Of a stretch of 5,501 bases of DNA, positions 1 through 5,151 are shown piece after piece. Below the pieces are notes generated by a model. The model ran no database searches. It was not told where the DNA came from and saw only the letters and a program-made list of their open reading frames with translations. The DNA comes from an uncultured Cocleimonas sp. (GTDB taxonomy: Bacteria; Pseudomonadota; Gammaproteobacteria; Thiotrichales; Thiotrichaceae), in assembly GCA_937974135.1 (NCBI GenBank), contig CALJIH010000073.1:1-5501 (forward strand). The letters are read 5' to 3'. Made by a program: the position numbers and the translations under genes. The stretch's first letter is position 1; each line of letters begins with the position of its first letter.

Positions 1-210
1 CCACTTTTATGCGGTTTTAACAAACCTTAGCCTAAAGGGCCAGCTAAAGCTGTTGTCTCGGCTAAAGCCTCGGCTGAATGATATTACCTTTTAGTTTTTT
101 AAAAGGTAAATAGAATTTATGCAAGGCTAGGCGGTTTTGCAAATCTTCCCTTCGGGTAGTTGTCGCTACGCCAACATTATCTCGCAAGAGCTAGATGAAA
201 AACTCATTTA
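1..210. repeat. Hairpin-rich, REP-like non-coding stretch
   Basis: No convincing gene is seen here. The stretch begins with CCACTTTT (1-8), which matches the end of the dispersed C-rich repeat found elsewhere in the window. Small palindromes follow: CCTAAAGG (31-38), CAGCTAAAGCTG (41-52) and GGCTAAAGCC (60-69), all centred on TAAA or CTAAAG. Next come a perfect 10-bp inverted repeat (84-109) and short hairpins CCCTTCGGG (148-156) and GTAG-N6-CTAC (156-169). GCGGTTTTAACAAACCTT (11-28) and GCGGTTTTGCAAATCTT (131-147) form an imperfect direct pair. Such clustering is typical of REP/BIME-type intergenic DNA; the family is not recognised. It lies directly downstream of the minus-strand gene ending at 211. 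Confidence 0.5.
84..109. terminator. Perfect 10-bp inverted repeat, possible terminator
   Basis: TTACCTTTTA (84-93) and TAAAAGGTAA (100-109) are exact reverse complements around the six-base loop GTTTTT. The hairpin lies about 100 bases beyond the stop of the minus-strand gene and could end its transcript. The stem is AT-rich and on neither strand is it followed by a clear run of T, so it is a weak candidate for an intrinsic terminator. It could equally belong to the palindrome cluster around it. Confidence 0.35.
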
Positions 211-1767
211 TTAAAACCAACGACACAATGGCGATATTGTGCGATATACATAACCCACCCGCTGGTCCCAAGAGAAATAGTCCAAAGTGTTGGATGAATA
301 GTGAGTAAATTGCGCATCAAAGAAATTCAACATAATGGGATCAAGTTCCTGAAGAAACATTTGGATTTTATCTTCAAAACTTACAATGTATTGTTTCTTT
401 TTCTGCCAAGAACCATCGATATCTTGCTCTAAACAGAGGCGCATTTGTAAGGTAAATCCCTTACGAATAATGTTATCCCTATCTGCGACATCGAGGACAT
501 AACATTGATTTTTAGATGCGGTTTTATTTGCAAGAAGATCTTCCTTACGTGGTTTTTGTAAACTCACTTTGCGCAAAGTAGCTGTTGATTTGGCTATTGA
601 ATCTCTAGATTCTATTTGTCTTTCTAATGTAGCCCATACCGCTGGTGAGATACTTTGATAAGTCTTCAACAACAAATCATGTTCTTCAGATGCCATTTGT
701 ACTTGGCGTCTACAAAGAGCACTTATGATTGTCTCTTTTACTTTTTGTAGCTCAGTTTGTAAACCAAGCACATTAATAGGCAGTGTGAAATACTTGTGCT
801 GTTTTTTCTTATGTTTGATGCGGTGCTTTTCTTTTTCTTGAGTGCTTAATGCATAAAAATTATTACATACCCTCGGCAATAAGTAATTCGCTCGATCCGA
901 GCGTAGTCCTTTGTCGCGATAGTGCAATGCTAGTTGTTGATCGTTAGCTGAAACATAGCTTGTCAACAATCCGCTTTCAGATTCTCTGTCACAAAGGTTT
1001 TGCAAGCTCCCGATAATTTGAGTCGACATTGTCGAGGCGAATGAATTTGGGTTATACACCTCATTCCAGTAATCGTTGATATAATCGCGAATATCAAAAG
1101 GTCTCTGCACGCGCGGGCCATTATCATCCCACACTAAAAGAGCCGATTTCCCGGGAACGGTATTGTCAGTGAATAAGCCTTTTAAAAACCGATATCCTTC
1201 ATAATTGGCAACCATGTCGGCATTACTATACACACCGGTGGTCATAGTTCCCCAATAGGTTCTCTCCACTTTCATGCCAAAATCAATGGCGGCACGCTCA
1301 CCTTTTTCAATATTTTCATATTGTCTAGACACATTGAGATACAAAGCCCCAACGCCGAAGAAGTGCGTTAATTTATCAAGCCCTATATGCACACCATTAA
1401 CCGATACTGTAGGTGCCAAACCCTTGCTGTACTGCATAAGCGCATATAACGGTGATACATTATTATAAATACTATTTTGGCCTGAGGCGTAACTCTCCAG
1501 ATGCTGAGAATCTACTCCCCACACCTCTAACTGACGTCGTGAAAACCGTGACGAAATAGCAAAAGCCAACTCGAGATCGTCTCGTTCTCTACCCTGCCAA
1601 AGTTCAACGACATCCTCAATTTCTGCTTGGATTAATGTATTCAATGCACCAGTAGCATCGCTAAGCTCGATACCGACGGTTTCATATTGGTCGGTCTCGT
1701 AGGCATAGCTATTAGCTGACCATACTGCGATAAAGGATATTAGAAGAAAAAATATGAGATTTAACAT
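211..1767 (-). CDS. Exported protein of unknown function with DKLTHF and ADMVANYEG motifs
   Basis: The frame is open from 1854 to the stop at 211. I place the start at ATG 1767, giving 518 residues that open directly with a signal peptide: hydrophobic residues 2-16, likely cleavage after Ser-Tyr-Ala (residue 22). Starting at ATG 1854 adds 29 residues, part of which is encoded by a copy of the dispersed C-rich repeat. Neither start has a good Shine-Dalgarno site; the short form also lacks positive charges in its n-region, so the choice is uncertain. Two blocks look conserved: GVHIGLDKLTHFFGVG (125-140) and GVYSNADMVANYEGYRF (178-194). They resemble motifs of uncharacterised exported bacterial proteins; I cannot name the family or give a function. 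A basic stretch (HRIKHKKKQHK, 315-325) separates this half from a C-terminal part rich in charged helices. Six cysteines (259, 301, 352, 422, 445, 515) remain after cleavage and could form disulfides in the periplasm. The gene is monocistronic and divergent from the DsrE-like gene. Confidence 0.72.
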   Translation of the reverse strand: MLNLIFFLLISFIAVWSANSYAYETDQYETVGIELSDATGALNTLIQAEIEDVVELWQGRERDDLELAFAISSRFSRRQLEVWGVDSQHLESYASGQNSIYNNVSPLYALMQYSKGLAPTVSVNGVHIGLDKLTHFFGVGALYLNVSRQYENIEKGERAAIDFGMKVERTYWGTMTTGVYSNADMVANYEGYRFLKGLFTDNTVPGKSALLVWDDNGPRVQRPFDIRDYINDYWNEVYNPNSFASTMSTQIIGSLQNLCDRESESGLLTSYVSANDQQLALHYRDKGLRSDRANYLLPRVCNNFYALSTQEKEKHRIKHKKKQHKYFTLPINVLGLQTELQKVKETIISALCRRQVQMASEEHDLLLKTYQSISPAVWATLERQIESRDSIAKSTATLRKVSLQKPRKEDLLANKTASKNQCYVLDVADRDNIIRKGFTLQMRLCLEQDIDGSWQKKKQYIVSFEDKIQMFLQELDPIMLNFFDAQFTHYSSNTLDYFSWDQRVGYVYRTISPLCRWF

Positions 1768-1781
1768 TGATGTATTAAACG

Positions 1782-1797
1782 ACACCCCCCCACTTTT
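1782..1797 (+). repeat. Dispersed C-rich repeat, variant copy
   Basis: ACACCCCCCCACTTTT differs by one base (T to C at position 10) from the core ACACCCCCCTACTTTT seen three times further right. It lies just upstream of the preferred start of the large minus-strand gene and inside the longer possible reading frame. The CCACTTTT ending matches the partial copy at 1-8. Confidence 0.7.
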
Positions 1798-1884
1798 AGA
1801 CGCATAAAAATGAGGGGATGTCTTTTTATGTAAGCAACCCTTTAAATTAAGCATTTTTGCATCTTTCTTGCTTGATTAATCGTT

Positions 1885-1890
1885 TATAAT
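1885..1890 (+). promoter_or_regulatory. Possible -10 element for the DsrE-rhodanese operon
   Basis: A perfect TATAAT lies 31 bases upstream of the start codon at 1922, in the divergent intergenic space. No good -35 hexamer sits at 16-18 bases spacing, so the call rests on the -10 match and its position. Confidence 0.35.
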
Positions 1891-1910
1891 AACTATTGCG
1901 TAATACTATC

Positions 1911-1914
1911 GAGG
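1911..1914 (+). promoter_or_regulatory. Ribosome binding site of the DsrE-like gene
   Basis: GAGG is followed by a seven-base spacer and the ATG at 1922. It supports this start over the in-frame Met12, which also precedes the hydrophobic signal segment. Confidence 0.6.
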
Positions 1915-1921
1915 ATAACTT

Positions 1922-2452
1922 ATGAACAACACTTTTAGCAGTCAATCTAAGGTAATGGTAATAAATAATAATCTAAGGGTTCTATTTGCTCTATCACTAT
2001 TCCTCATACTAAGTCTGTTTAGTCAAACAGTGATGGCAAATGACAAGGCTGACATTGATAAAATACTACAAATGAATTCTGCGCCAAATGGCGTCGTATT
2101 TGAATTGATTGGTCGAGAAAACAGCAGTTATTTACCAACCGCATTAACAAAAATTGATGCTTACAAAAATCAACTCAAAAAGAAATTCCCTAATATAAAA
2201 GTTGCCGTTGTCTCTCATGGCGCAGAGCAGTTCGAGTTGACAACTGACAATGCCAAAAAAGAAATAAAATCACACCAATTGGTAAAGCGAATTACCGCAG
2301 AAAATGTCCCTGTTCATATTTGTGAAGGTCATGCTAGCTGGCGTCAAGTAAAAGCAAAAGACTTCCCAAGCTACGTGTCACCTGCAGCTTCAGGTCCAGC
2401 TCAAATAAGAAAATATCAATCCTTAGGTTATGTATTAGTTATTGTTGACTAA
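1922..2452 (+). CDS. Exported DsrE/DsrF-like sulfur-relay protein
   Basis: This 176-residue protein resembles the DsrE/DsrF-like family (COG1416 type), whose small alpha/beta proteins carry sulfane sulfur on a cysteine. A signal peptide spans about residues 1-39: a polar n-region, hydrophobic residues 19-33 and likely cleavage after Val-Met-Ala. The mature part of about 137 residues has the family's usual size. Its beta strands are visible as NGVVFELIG (56-64), NIKVAVVSHG (91-100) and VPVHICEGH (129-137). Cys134 is the only cysteine and occupies the family's conserved active position just before the last helix. The end YVLVIVD is the usual closing strand. Most characterised DsrE-type proteins are cytoplasmic, so export points to a periplasmic role. 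It is first in an operon with the rhodanese gene 29 bases downstream. I infer that it accepts or donates persulfide sulfur with that rhodanese; the actual substrate is unknown. Confidence 0.85.
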   Translation: MNNTFSSQSKVMVINNNLRVLFALSLFLILSLFSQTVMANDKADIDKILQMNSAPNGVVFELIGRENSSYLPTALTKIDAYKNQLKKKFPNIKVAVVSHGAEQFELTTDNAKKEIKSHQLVKRITAENVPVHICEGHASWRQVKAKDFPSYVSPAASGPAQIRKYQSLGYVLVIVD

Positions 2453-2481
2453 CATAACCAGAATATATTCAGAATAAAAAG

Positions 2482-3009
2482 GTGAAGCCGCTACTGTTAC
2501 TTTTAATCTGCTGTGCATTTCTATTCAATGCACATGCAGAAAAGTTACCTGCACCACTGCCGAATATAGAATCAGCCGCTTTTTCTAAAAAACTTAAAAA
2601 AACCTTAAAGCTCACAATCCCTGTCATTGGCGTGGAAGAATTAGCTACCACATCAGATCAATACTTACTCTTAGATACCAGAGAAAGAGAAGAGTACGAC
2701 ACTAGCCATATCCCTCAAGCAACGTTTGCCGGTTACAAAAAATTTGACTGGTCGATTTTAGAAAATACCCCTAAAGATAAAGCAATCGTGGTGTATTGCT
2801 CTGTTGGAGTTAGAAGTGAAAAAATAGCTGAAAAATTAAAAAAGAAAGGCTTCACCAATGTAAAGAACCTATACGGTAGTATCTTTGAATGGGCAAATAA
2901 AGATCATCCAGTCGTTGATAAAAACGGAAACGAAACTAAGAAGGTTCACACCTATAATAGAGACTGGTCACAATGGGTAGAAGATGGCGAGTTGATCAAA
3001 GTTTGGTAG
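2482..3009 (+). CDS. Exported single-domain rhodanese (sulfurtransferase)
   Basis: This 175-residue protein starts at a GTG; an in-frame stop at 2455-2457 leaves no upstream ATG. A weak AAGG overlaps the start, so translation may depend on coupling to the DsrE-like gene 29 bases before. The signal peptide is residues 1-19, with likely cleavage after Ala-His-Ala. The LLIC near residue 10 is a poor lipobox and the hydrophobic stretch continues past it, so a lipoprotein is unlikely. The rhodanese domain spans about 48-144: LLLDTREREEYDTSHIPQA (62-80) is the CH2A-like motif, and VVYCSVGVRSEKIA (103-116) holds the active loop with Cys106 and Arg111. The tail (VHTYNRDWSQWV, 155-166) is typical of a subset of exported rhodaneses. 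Rhodaneses move sulfane sulfur through a cysteine persulfide to thiol or cyanide acceptors; here the likely partner is the co-transcribed DsrE-like protein. Confidence 0.9.
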   Translation: MKPLLLLLICCAFLFNAHAEKLPAPLPNIESAAFSKKLKKTLKLTIPVIGVEELATTSDQYLLLDTREREEYDTSHIPQATFAGYKKFDWSILENTPKDKAIVVYCSVGVRSEKIAEKLKKKGFTNVKNLYGSIFEWANKDHPVVDKNGNETKKVHTYNRDWSQWVEDGELIKVW

Positions 3010-3067
3010 ACAAGCCATGCTTTACAAATGTTAGTTTGACCAAAATTCCATTGAACACTAATAAAAA

Positions 3068-3108
3068 GATGCATGTAGAGCTTATCTAAGCACACCCCCC
3101 TACTTTTT
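3068..3108 (+). repeat. Composite repeat: REP-like half plus C-rich core
   Basis: GAT, seven bases, then GAGCTTATCTAAGC (3068-3090) runs into ACACCCCCCTACTTTTT (3092-3108). The core matches the copy at 4801-4817 over all 17 bases. The REP-like half matches those at 4120-4143 and 4778-4800 with the same GAT-N7-GAGCTTAT spacing. It lies between the rhodanese gene and the terminator that follows it. Confidence 0.8.
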
Positions 3109-3171
3109 AGCTGTTTAGGTATCATTCAAAAACTGTATTAGCCAAAAATTTAACACAAGGATTTCAGATAA

Positions 3172-3199
3172 AAAAACCTCATTCAAAGATGAGGTTTTT
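3172..3199. terminator. Bidirectional rho-independent terminator
   Basis: AAAAACCTCAT (3172-3182) and ATGAGGTTTTT (3189-3199) form a perfect 11-bp stem around TCAAAG. The A run before and the T run after give a U tract on both strands. It lies 163 bases after the rhodanese stop and 63 bases after the stop of the converging AhpD-like gene, so it can end both transcripts. Confidence 0.88.
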
Positions 3200-3262
3200 C
3201 ATAAGTAAAGTTGTATGGACTTTATATTATGTTTAACGGGACGCCCATCAACGAATACGCGA

Positions 3263-3811
3263 CTAACCAACGAGTGGTTCAGCGGCAGGAAAATCAACAT
3301 CAGTTCCAAGGACTTCGTTGATGTAATTGGTTAACGTGTTTAACGCAACATGACCAATAATTTCTACTACTTCTGCATCACTGTATCCAGCATCTCGAAC
3401 AGCTTGTACATCACCATCAGATACCTGACCACGGTTCTTAGCAATATTCACAGCAAACTCAACTGCAATTGACGCTTTTTCATCGCTAGACGAACCTCGA
3501 CGATTAGTTTCAATCTCATCTGCGCTTAGTTTAGCTACATTAGTACCAAGATAGGTATGAGCAGCCAAGCAATAACTACAACCATTAATTTCAGCCACAG
3601 CTAAGGCAATTCTTTCCCTCGTTTGTGGATCCAACGAACCACCACCAAGTGCGCCATTTAAGCTTAAATAACCTTCTAACGTTTGTGGACTATTACTGAT
3701 AATTCTAAATATATTAGGGACACTTCCCAATTGCTGGTTAACTGCTTCAAGTGAAGCTTTTGACGCTTCTGGTGCAGCATCGACAGATGCAGGGGTAGGA
3801 ATTCTAGACAT
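3263..3811 (-). CDS. AhpD-like / carboxymuconolactone decarboxylase family protein
   Basis: A 182-residue protein starts at ATG 3811, chosen because GGAG (3818-3821) lies six bases upstream; the frame could extend to ATG 3886, but those 25 residues show no family similarity and have no such site. The protein belongs to the alkylhydroperoxidase AhpD core family. EINGCSYCLAAH (74-85) holds the CxxC redox pair Cys78 and Cys81, with His85 four residues on and Glu66 twelve residues before Cys78. This matches the spacing of Glu118, Cys130, Cys133 and His137 in mycobacterial AhpD; the equivalent of His132 is Tyr80. GSVPNIFRIISNSPQTLEGYL (29-49) is the family's usual N-terminal helix region, and GHVALNTLTNYINEVLGT (153-170) the final helices. 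The length suits the one-core 'peroxidase-related' subgroup. No signal peptide is present, so it is cytoplasmic. Thiol-dependent peroxide reduction is likely but the substrate is unknown. It stands alone as a transcription unit. Confidence 0.9.
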   Translation of the reverse strand: MSRIPTPASVDAAPEASKASLEAVNQQLGSVPNIFRIISNSPQTLEGYLSLNGALGGGSLDPQTRERIALAVAEINGCSYCLAAHTYLGTNVAKLSADEIETNRRGSSSDEKASIAVEFAVNIAKNRGQVSDGDVQAVRDAGYSDAEVVEIIGHVALNTLTNYINEVLGTDVDFPAAEPLVG

Positions 3812-3849
3812 GTTTTGCTCCTTAATTAAGTATATTGATTTTATTGCAC

Positions 3850-3867
3850 GAGAATGATAACGGATAA
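3850..3867. promoter_or_regulatory. Weak Fur-box-like half-site
   Basis: GAGAATGATAACGGATAA lies 39-56 bases upstream of the AhpD-like start. The first eleven bases match ten of GATAATGATAA, the left part of the classic Fur consensus, but the other half matches poorly. AT-rich DNA gives such matches by chance, so this is only a candidate site for iron or redox control. Confidence 0.2.
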
Positions 3868-4069
3868 AAAGTACTAAATCTCTCAAGCTTTCCTATAAAT
3901 TCGTTGAATATCATAGCGAATACAAACATCTTCATAAAAACTGAAGATACTGTATGACCAAAGGTTAAATGATCACACCAAAAACTAAGGTACTCAAACC
4001 TCGCCTCACCCTTCGTAAAAATTACTACGCCTCACTTGATTGTTTAGATTAAATAAAATCTGACACTAT

Positions 4070-4143
4070 GCTTCGGCAAACCATAATCAGCCTATATCTT
4101 AGAGTTGTCTGATTAAAATGATTCATGTTGAGCTTATTGAAGC
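4070..4143. repeat. Inverted REP-like pair (BIME-like)
   Basis: The right arm holds CTGATTA (4109-4115) and the GAT-N7-GAGCTTATTGAAGC unit (4120-4143). It is nearly the same as the REP-like half before the C-rich core at 4801, but without that core. The left arm is its rough inverse: GCTTC (4070-4074) pairs with GAAGC at 4139-4143, and TAATCAG (4084-4090) pairs exactly with CTGATTA. Two inverted REP units around a short spacer are the usual layout of bacterial interspersed mosaic elements. Confidence 0.55.
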
Positions 4144-4316
4144 GTGTATTGAGCTCGGCCAGAGTAACGAAACCCAACTTACGTGCTGAATAATAATGCC
4201 TAATAATGTTGAAGCTCATAAACGTCTTCAGTCTCAAACCTCTACCATTCATCTATTCAAATGAATTTTGTTACATGCAAAAACGACTCAACAGTGAAAA
4301 CATATAAAAATAATAG

Positions 4317-4344
4317 TTTCACCCCCTTAGAGCACTTTTATAAA
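4317..4344 (+). promoter_or_regulatory. Possible promoter of the PATAN-like gene
   Basis: TATAAA (4339-4344) lies 19 bases before the ATG at 4364, with TTTCAC (4317-4322) sixteen bases upstream as a poor -35. The -10 is close to the start codon, so the 5' leader would be short. CACCCCCTTA in the spacer resembles the dispersed C-rich repeat in part. Confidence 0.25.
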
Positions 4345-4363
4345 AATATATGGAGTAAAAATC

Positions 4364-4711
4364 ATGAATCCCTTTTCAAATAACAAAAATACCACTTTGA
4401 ATTATGATTTATTCTTACTCTGCCAAGAGAAAAATACAGGTACCTTATTTCTTCAGACTAATCGTCAAAAATCTGCACAAGTCTCTTTGCAGCATGGCGT
4501 TATTACTAAAATGTCATTCGAAGATAAAAATGGCTTAGAAGCAATAGAAGACTTCAAAACAGCCGTTTATAGTAAAACTCAATTTATTCCCTATTTTAGC
4601 TCGCACTTATCTACTCAGGCAGATATCAAATGTAGCAAAACAGCATTAAGCATGTTGGGATATGATGAATACTTAGAAGAAATTAACTGTTCAACAGAAA
4701 GCGTTATTTAA
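4364..4711 (+). CDS. Small PATAN/DUF4388-like protein
   Basis: This 115-residue cytoplasmic protein starts at ATG 4364, with GGAG (4352-4355) eight bases upstream. It resembles the PATAN (DUF4388) domain: GTLFLQ (26-31), a strand-turn segment with SAQVSLQHGVITKMSFED (37-54), the GLEAIEDF helix start (57-64) and an aromatic strand FIPYF (74-78). Such domains are known from bacterial and phage signalling proteins, often joined to receiver, GTPase-activity or pilus-control modules, and are thought to mediate protein contacts or mark a second layer of two-component signalling. Here the domain is nearly the whole protein, without receiver or enzyme. The tail (88-115) has two cysteines (90, 109) and acidic residues. 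No partner gene is adjacent, so its pathway is unknown. The family assignment rests on pattern only. Confidence 0.62.
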   Translation: MNPFSNNKNTTLNYDLFLLCQEKNTGTLFLQTNRQKSAQVSLQHGVITKMSFEDKNGLEAIEDFKTAVYSKTQFIPYFSSHLSTQADIKCSKTALSMLGYDEYLEEINCSTESVI

Positions 4712-4766
4712 TTTTGGTTTGAATAAACTACATAAAATCTCGGCTAGTCACTTTCTGATAATTATT

Positions 4767-4817
4767 TGATTAGAATGATAAAAACTGAGCTTATCGAAGT
4801 ACACCCCCCTACTTTTT
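4767..4817 (+). repeat. Composite repeat: REP-like half plus C-rich core
   Basis: TGATTAGAATGAT (4767-4779) and GAGCTTATCGAAGT (4787-4800) are followed at once by the 17-base core ACACCCCCCTACTTTTT (4801-4817). The REP-like half aligns without gaps to the unit ending at 4143, and the core is identical to the one at 3092. This is the most complete copy in the window. Confidence 0.8.
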
Positions 4818-4856
4818 GCATGTTTCATTTTTTTTTAATTGCGTATAGTTATTTCG

Positions 4857-4979
4857 ATGCATTATGACCCGCAAACTCTCCGCGAGTATTTGTTCACAGC
4901 ACCAACTGACTTTCTTACCTTTGGCTTTAGTATTTACGGCCGTGACAGAAAAGTAACTCTTAGCTGCGCTACGAAATAG
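4857..4979 (+). CDS. Doubtful 40-residue ORF between two repeats
   Basis: ATG 4857 opens 40 codons ending at TAG 4977-4979. The product has no signal peptide, membrane segment or family I recognise; the end contains GRDRKVTLSC. There is no Shine-Dalgarno site, but TATAGT (4844-4849) lies seven bases before the ATG, which would fit a leaderless transcript. The segment has higher GC than its surroundings and sits between two copies of the C-rich repeat in the same orientation. It may be a small gene, or part of a dispersed non-coding sequence that happens to be open. I favour the second. Confidence 0.2.
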   Translation: MHYDPQTLREYLFTAPTDFLTFGFSIYGRDRKVTLSCATK

Positions 4980-4981
4980 AT

Positions 4982-5004
4982 CAAAACTACACCCCCCTAC
5001 TTTT
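4982..5004 (+). repeat. Dispersed C-rich repeat, shortened copy
   Basis: ACACCCCCCTACTTTT (4989-5004) is an exact core copy. The bases before it, GATCAAAACT (4979-4988), match the GATAAAAACT before the 4801 copy, but the next 14 bases found there (GAGCTTATCGAAGT) are missing. Confidence 0.75.
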
Positions 5005-5138
5005 GAATGATTTGAGGTGGATGAATACGGAATTTCCCCATACTACATGTTGGATGTCCTATTTATTTCGTCCAAAACAAGAGTTTTAACGTATAAATTT
5101 AGTGATCTTTTCCTTTAAACTATTTCATCGTCTTTCAC

Positions 5139-5143
5139 AGGAG
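5139..5143 (+). promoter_or_regulatory. Ribosome binding site that fixes a TTG start
   Basis: AGGAG is followed by an eight-base spacer and TTG 5152-5154. An in-frame stop at 5116-5118 and the absence of an ATG or GTG between it and the signal peptide make this TTG the best start. Confidence 0.6.
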
Positions 5144-5151
5144 ATCTTCTT

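Larger units (their letters stand above)
3812..4363. other. Long intergenic region without a supported gene
   Basis: This 550-base gap separates the divergent AhpD-like and PATAN-like genes. It holds the upstream region of each, a 7-bp hairpin ATCTTCA-N7-TGAAGAT (3928-3948), a direct repeat of CGCCTCAC (4002-4009 and 4028-4035) and the inverted REP-like pair at 4070-4143. An open frame on the minus strand (4049-4252, 67 codons) runs through the palindromes and gives no recognisable protein, so I do not call it. Confidence 0.5.
4712..5151. other. Intergenic region with two repeat copies
   Basis: This 440-base gap lies between two plus-strand genes. It holds the composite repeat (4767-4817), a shortened copy (4982-5004) and between them a segment of visibly higher GC with a 40-codon ORF (4857-4979). 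From 5005 to 5138 it is AT-rich and should contain the promoter of the next gene; TATAAA at 5092-5097 is a possible -10 without a convincing -35. No clear terminator follows the PATAN-like gene. Confidence 0.5.

Noticed and set aside
1274..1468. 64-codon plus-strand open frame
   Set aside because: It lies wholly inside the large minus-strand gene and has no upstream signals; it is an antisense shadow.
2482..2541. Lipoprotein signal in the rhodanese (LLIC)
   Set aside because: The residues before the cysteine do not fit a lipobox, and the hydrophobic stretch continues to a good AHA cleavage site.
2469..2651. 60-codon minus-strand open frame
   Set aside because: It is antisense to the rhodanese signal peptide and N-terminus and has no features of its own.
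4119..4190. Short plus-strand frame starting ATGATTCATG with a helix-like product
   Set aside because: The repeat at 4777 also opens with ATG and reads similarly (ELIE), but the one at 3069 has a stop after six codons. The shared reading follows from the conserved DNA element rather than from a peptide.
4049..4252. 67-codon minus-strand open frame in the long intergenic region
   Set aside because: It runs through the inverted REP-like pair, has no ribosome binding site I can see and no recognisable domain.
3092..5004. CRISPR array
   Set aside because: The repeats are 16-17 bases at irregular distances of 0.2 to 1.7 kb, with genes between.
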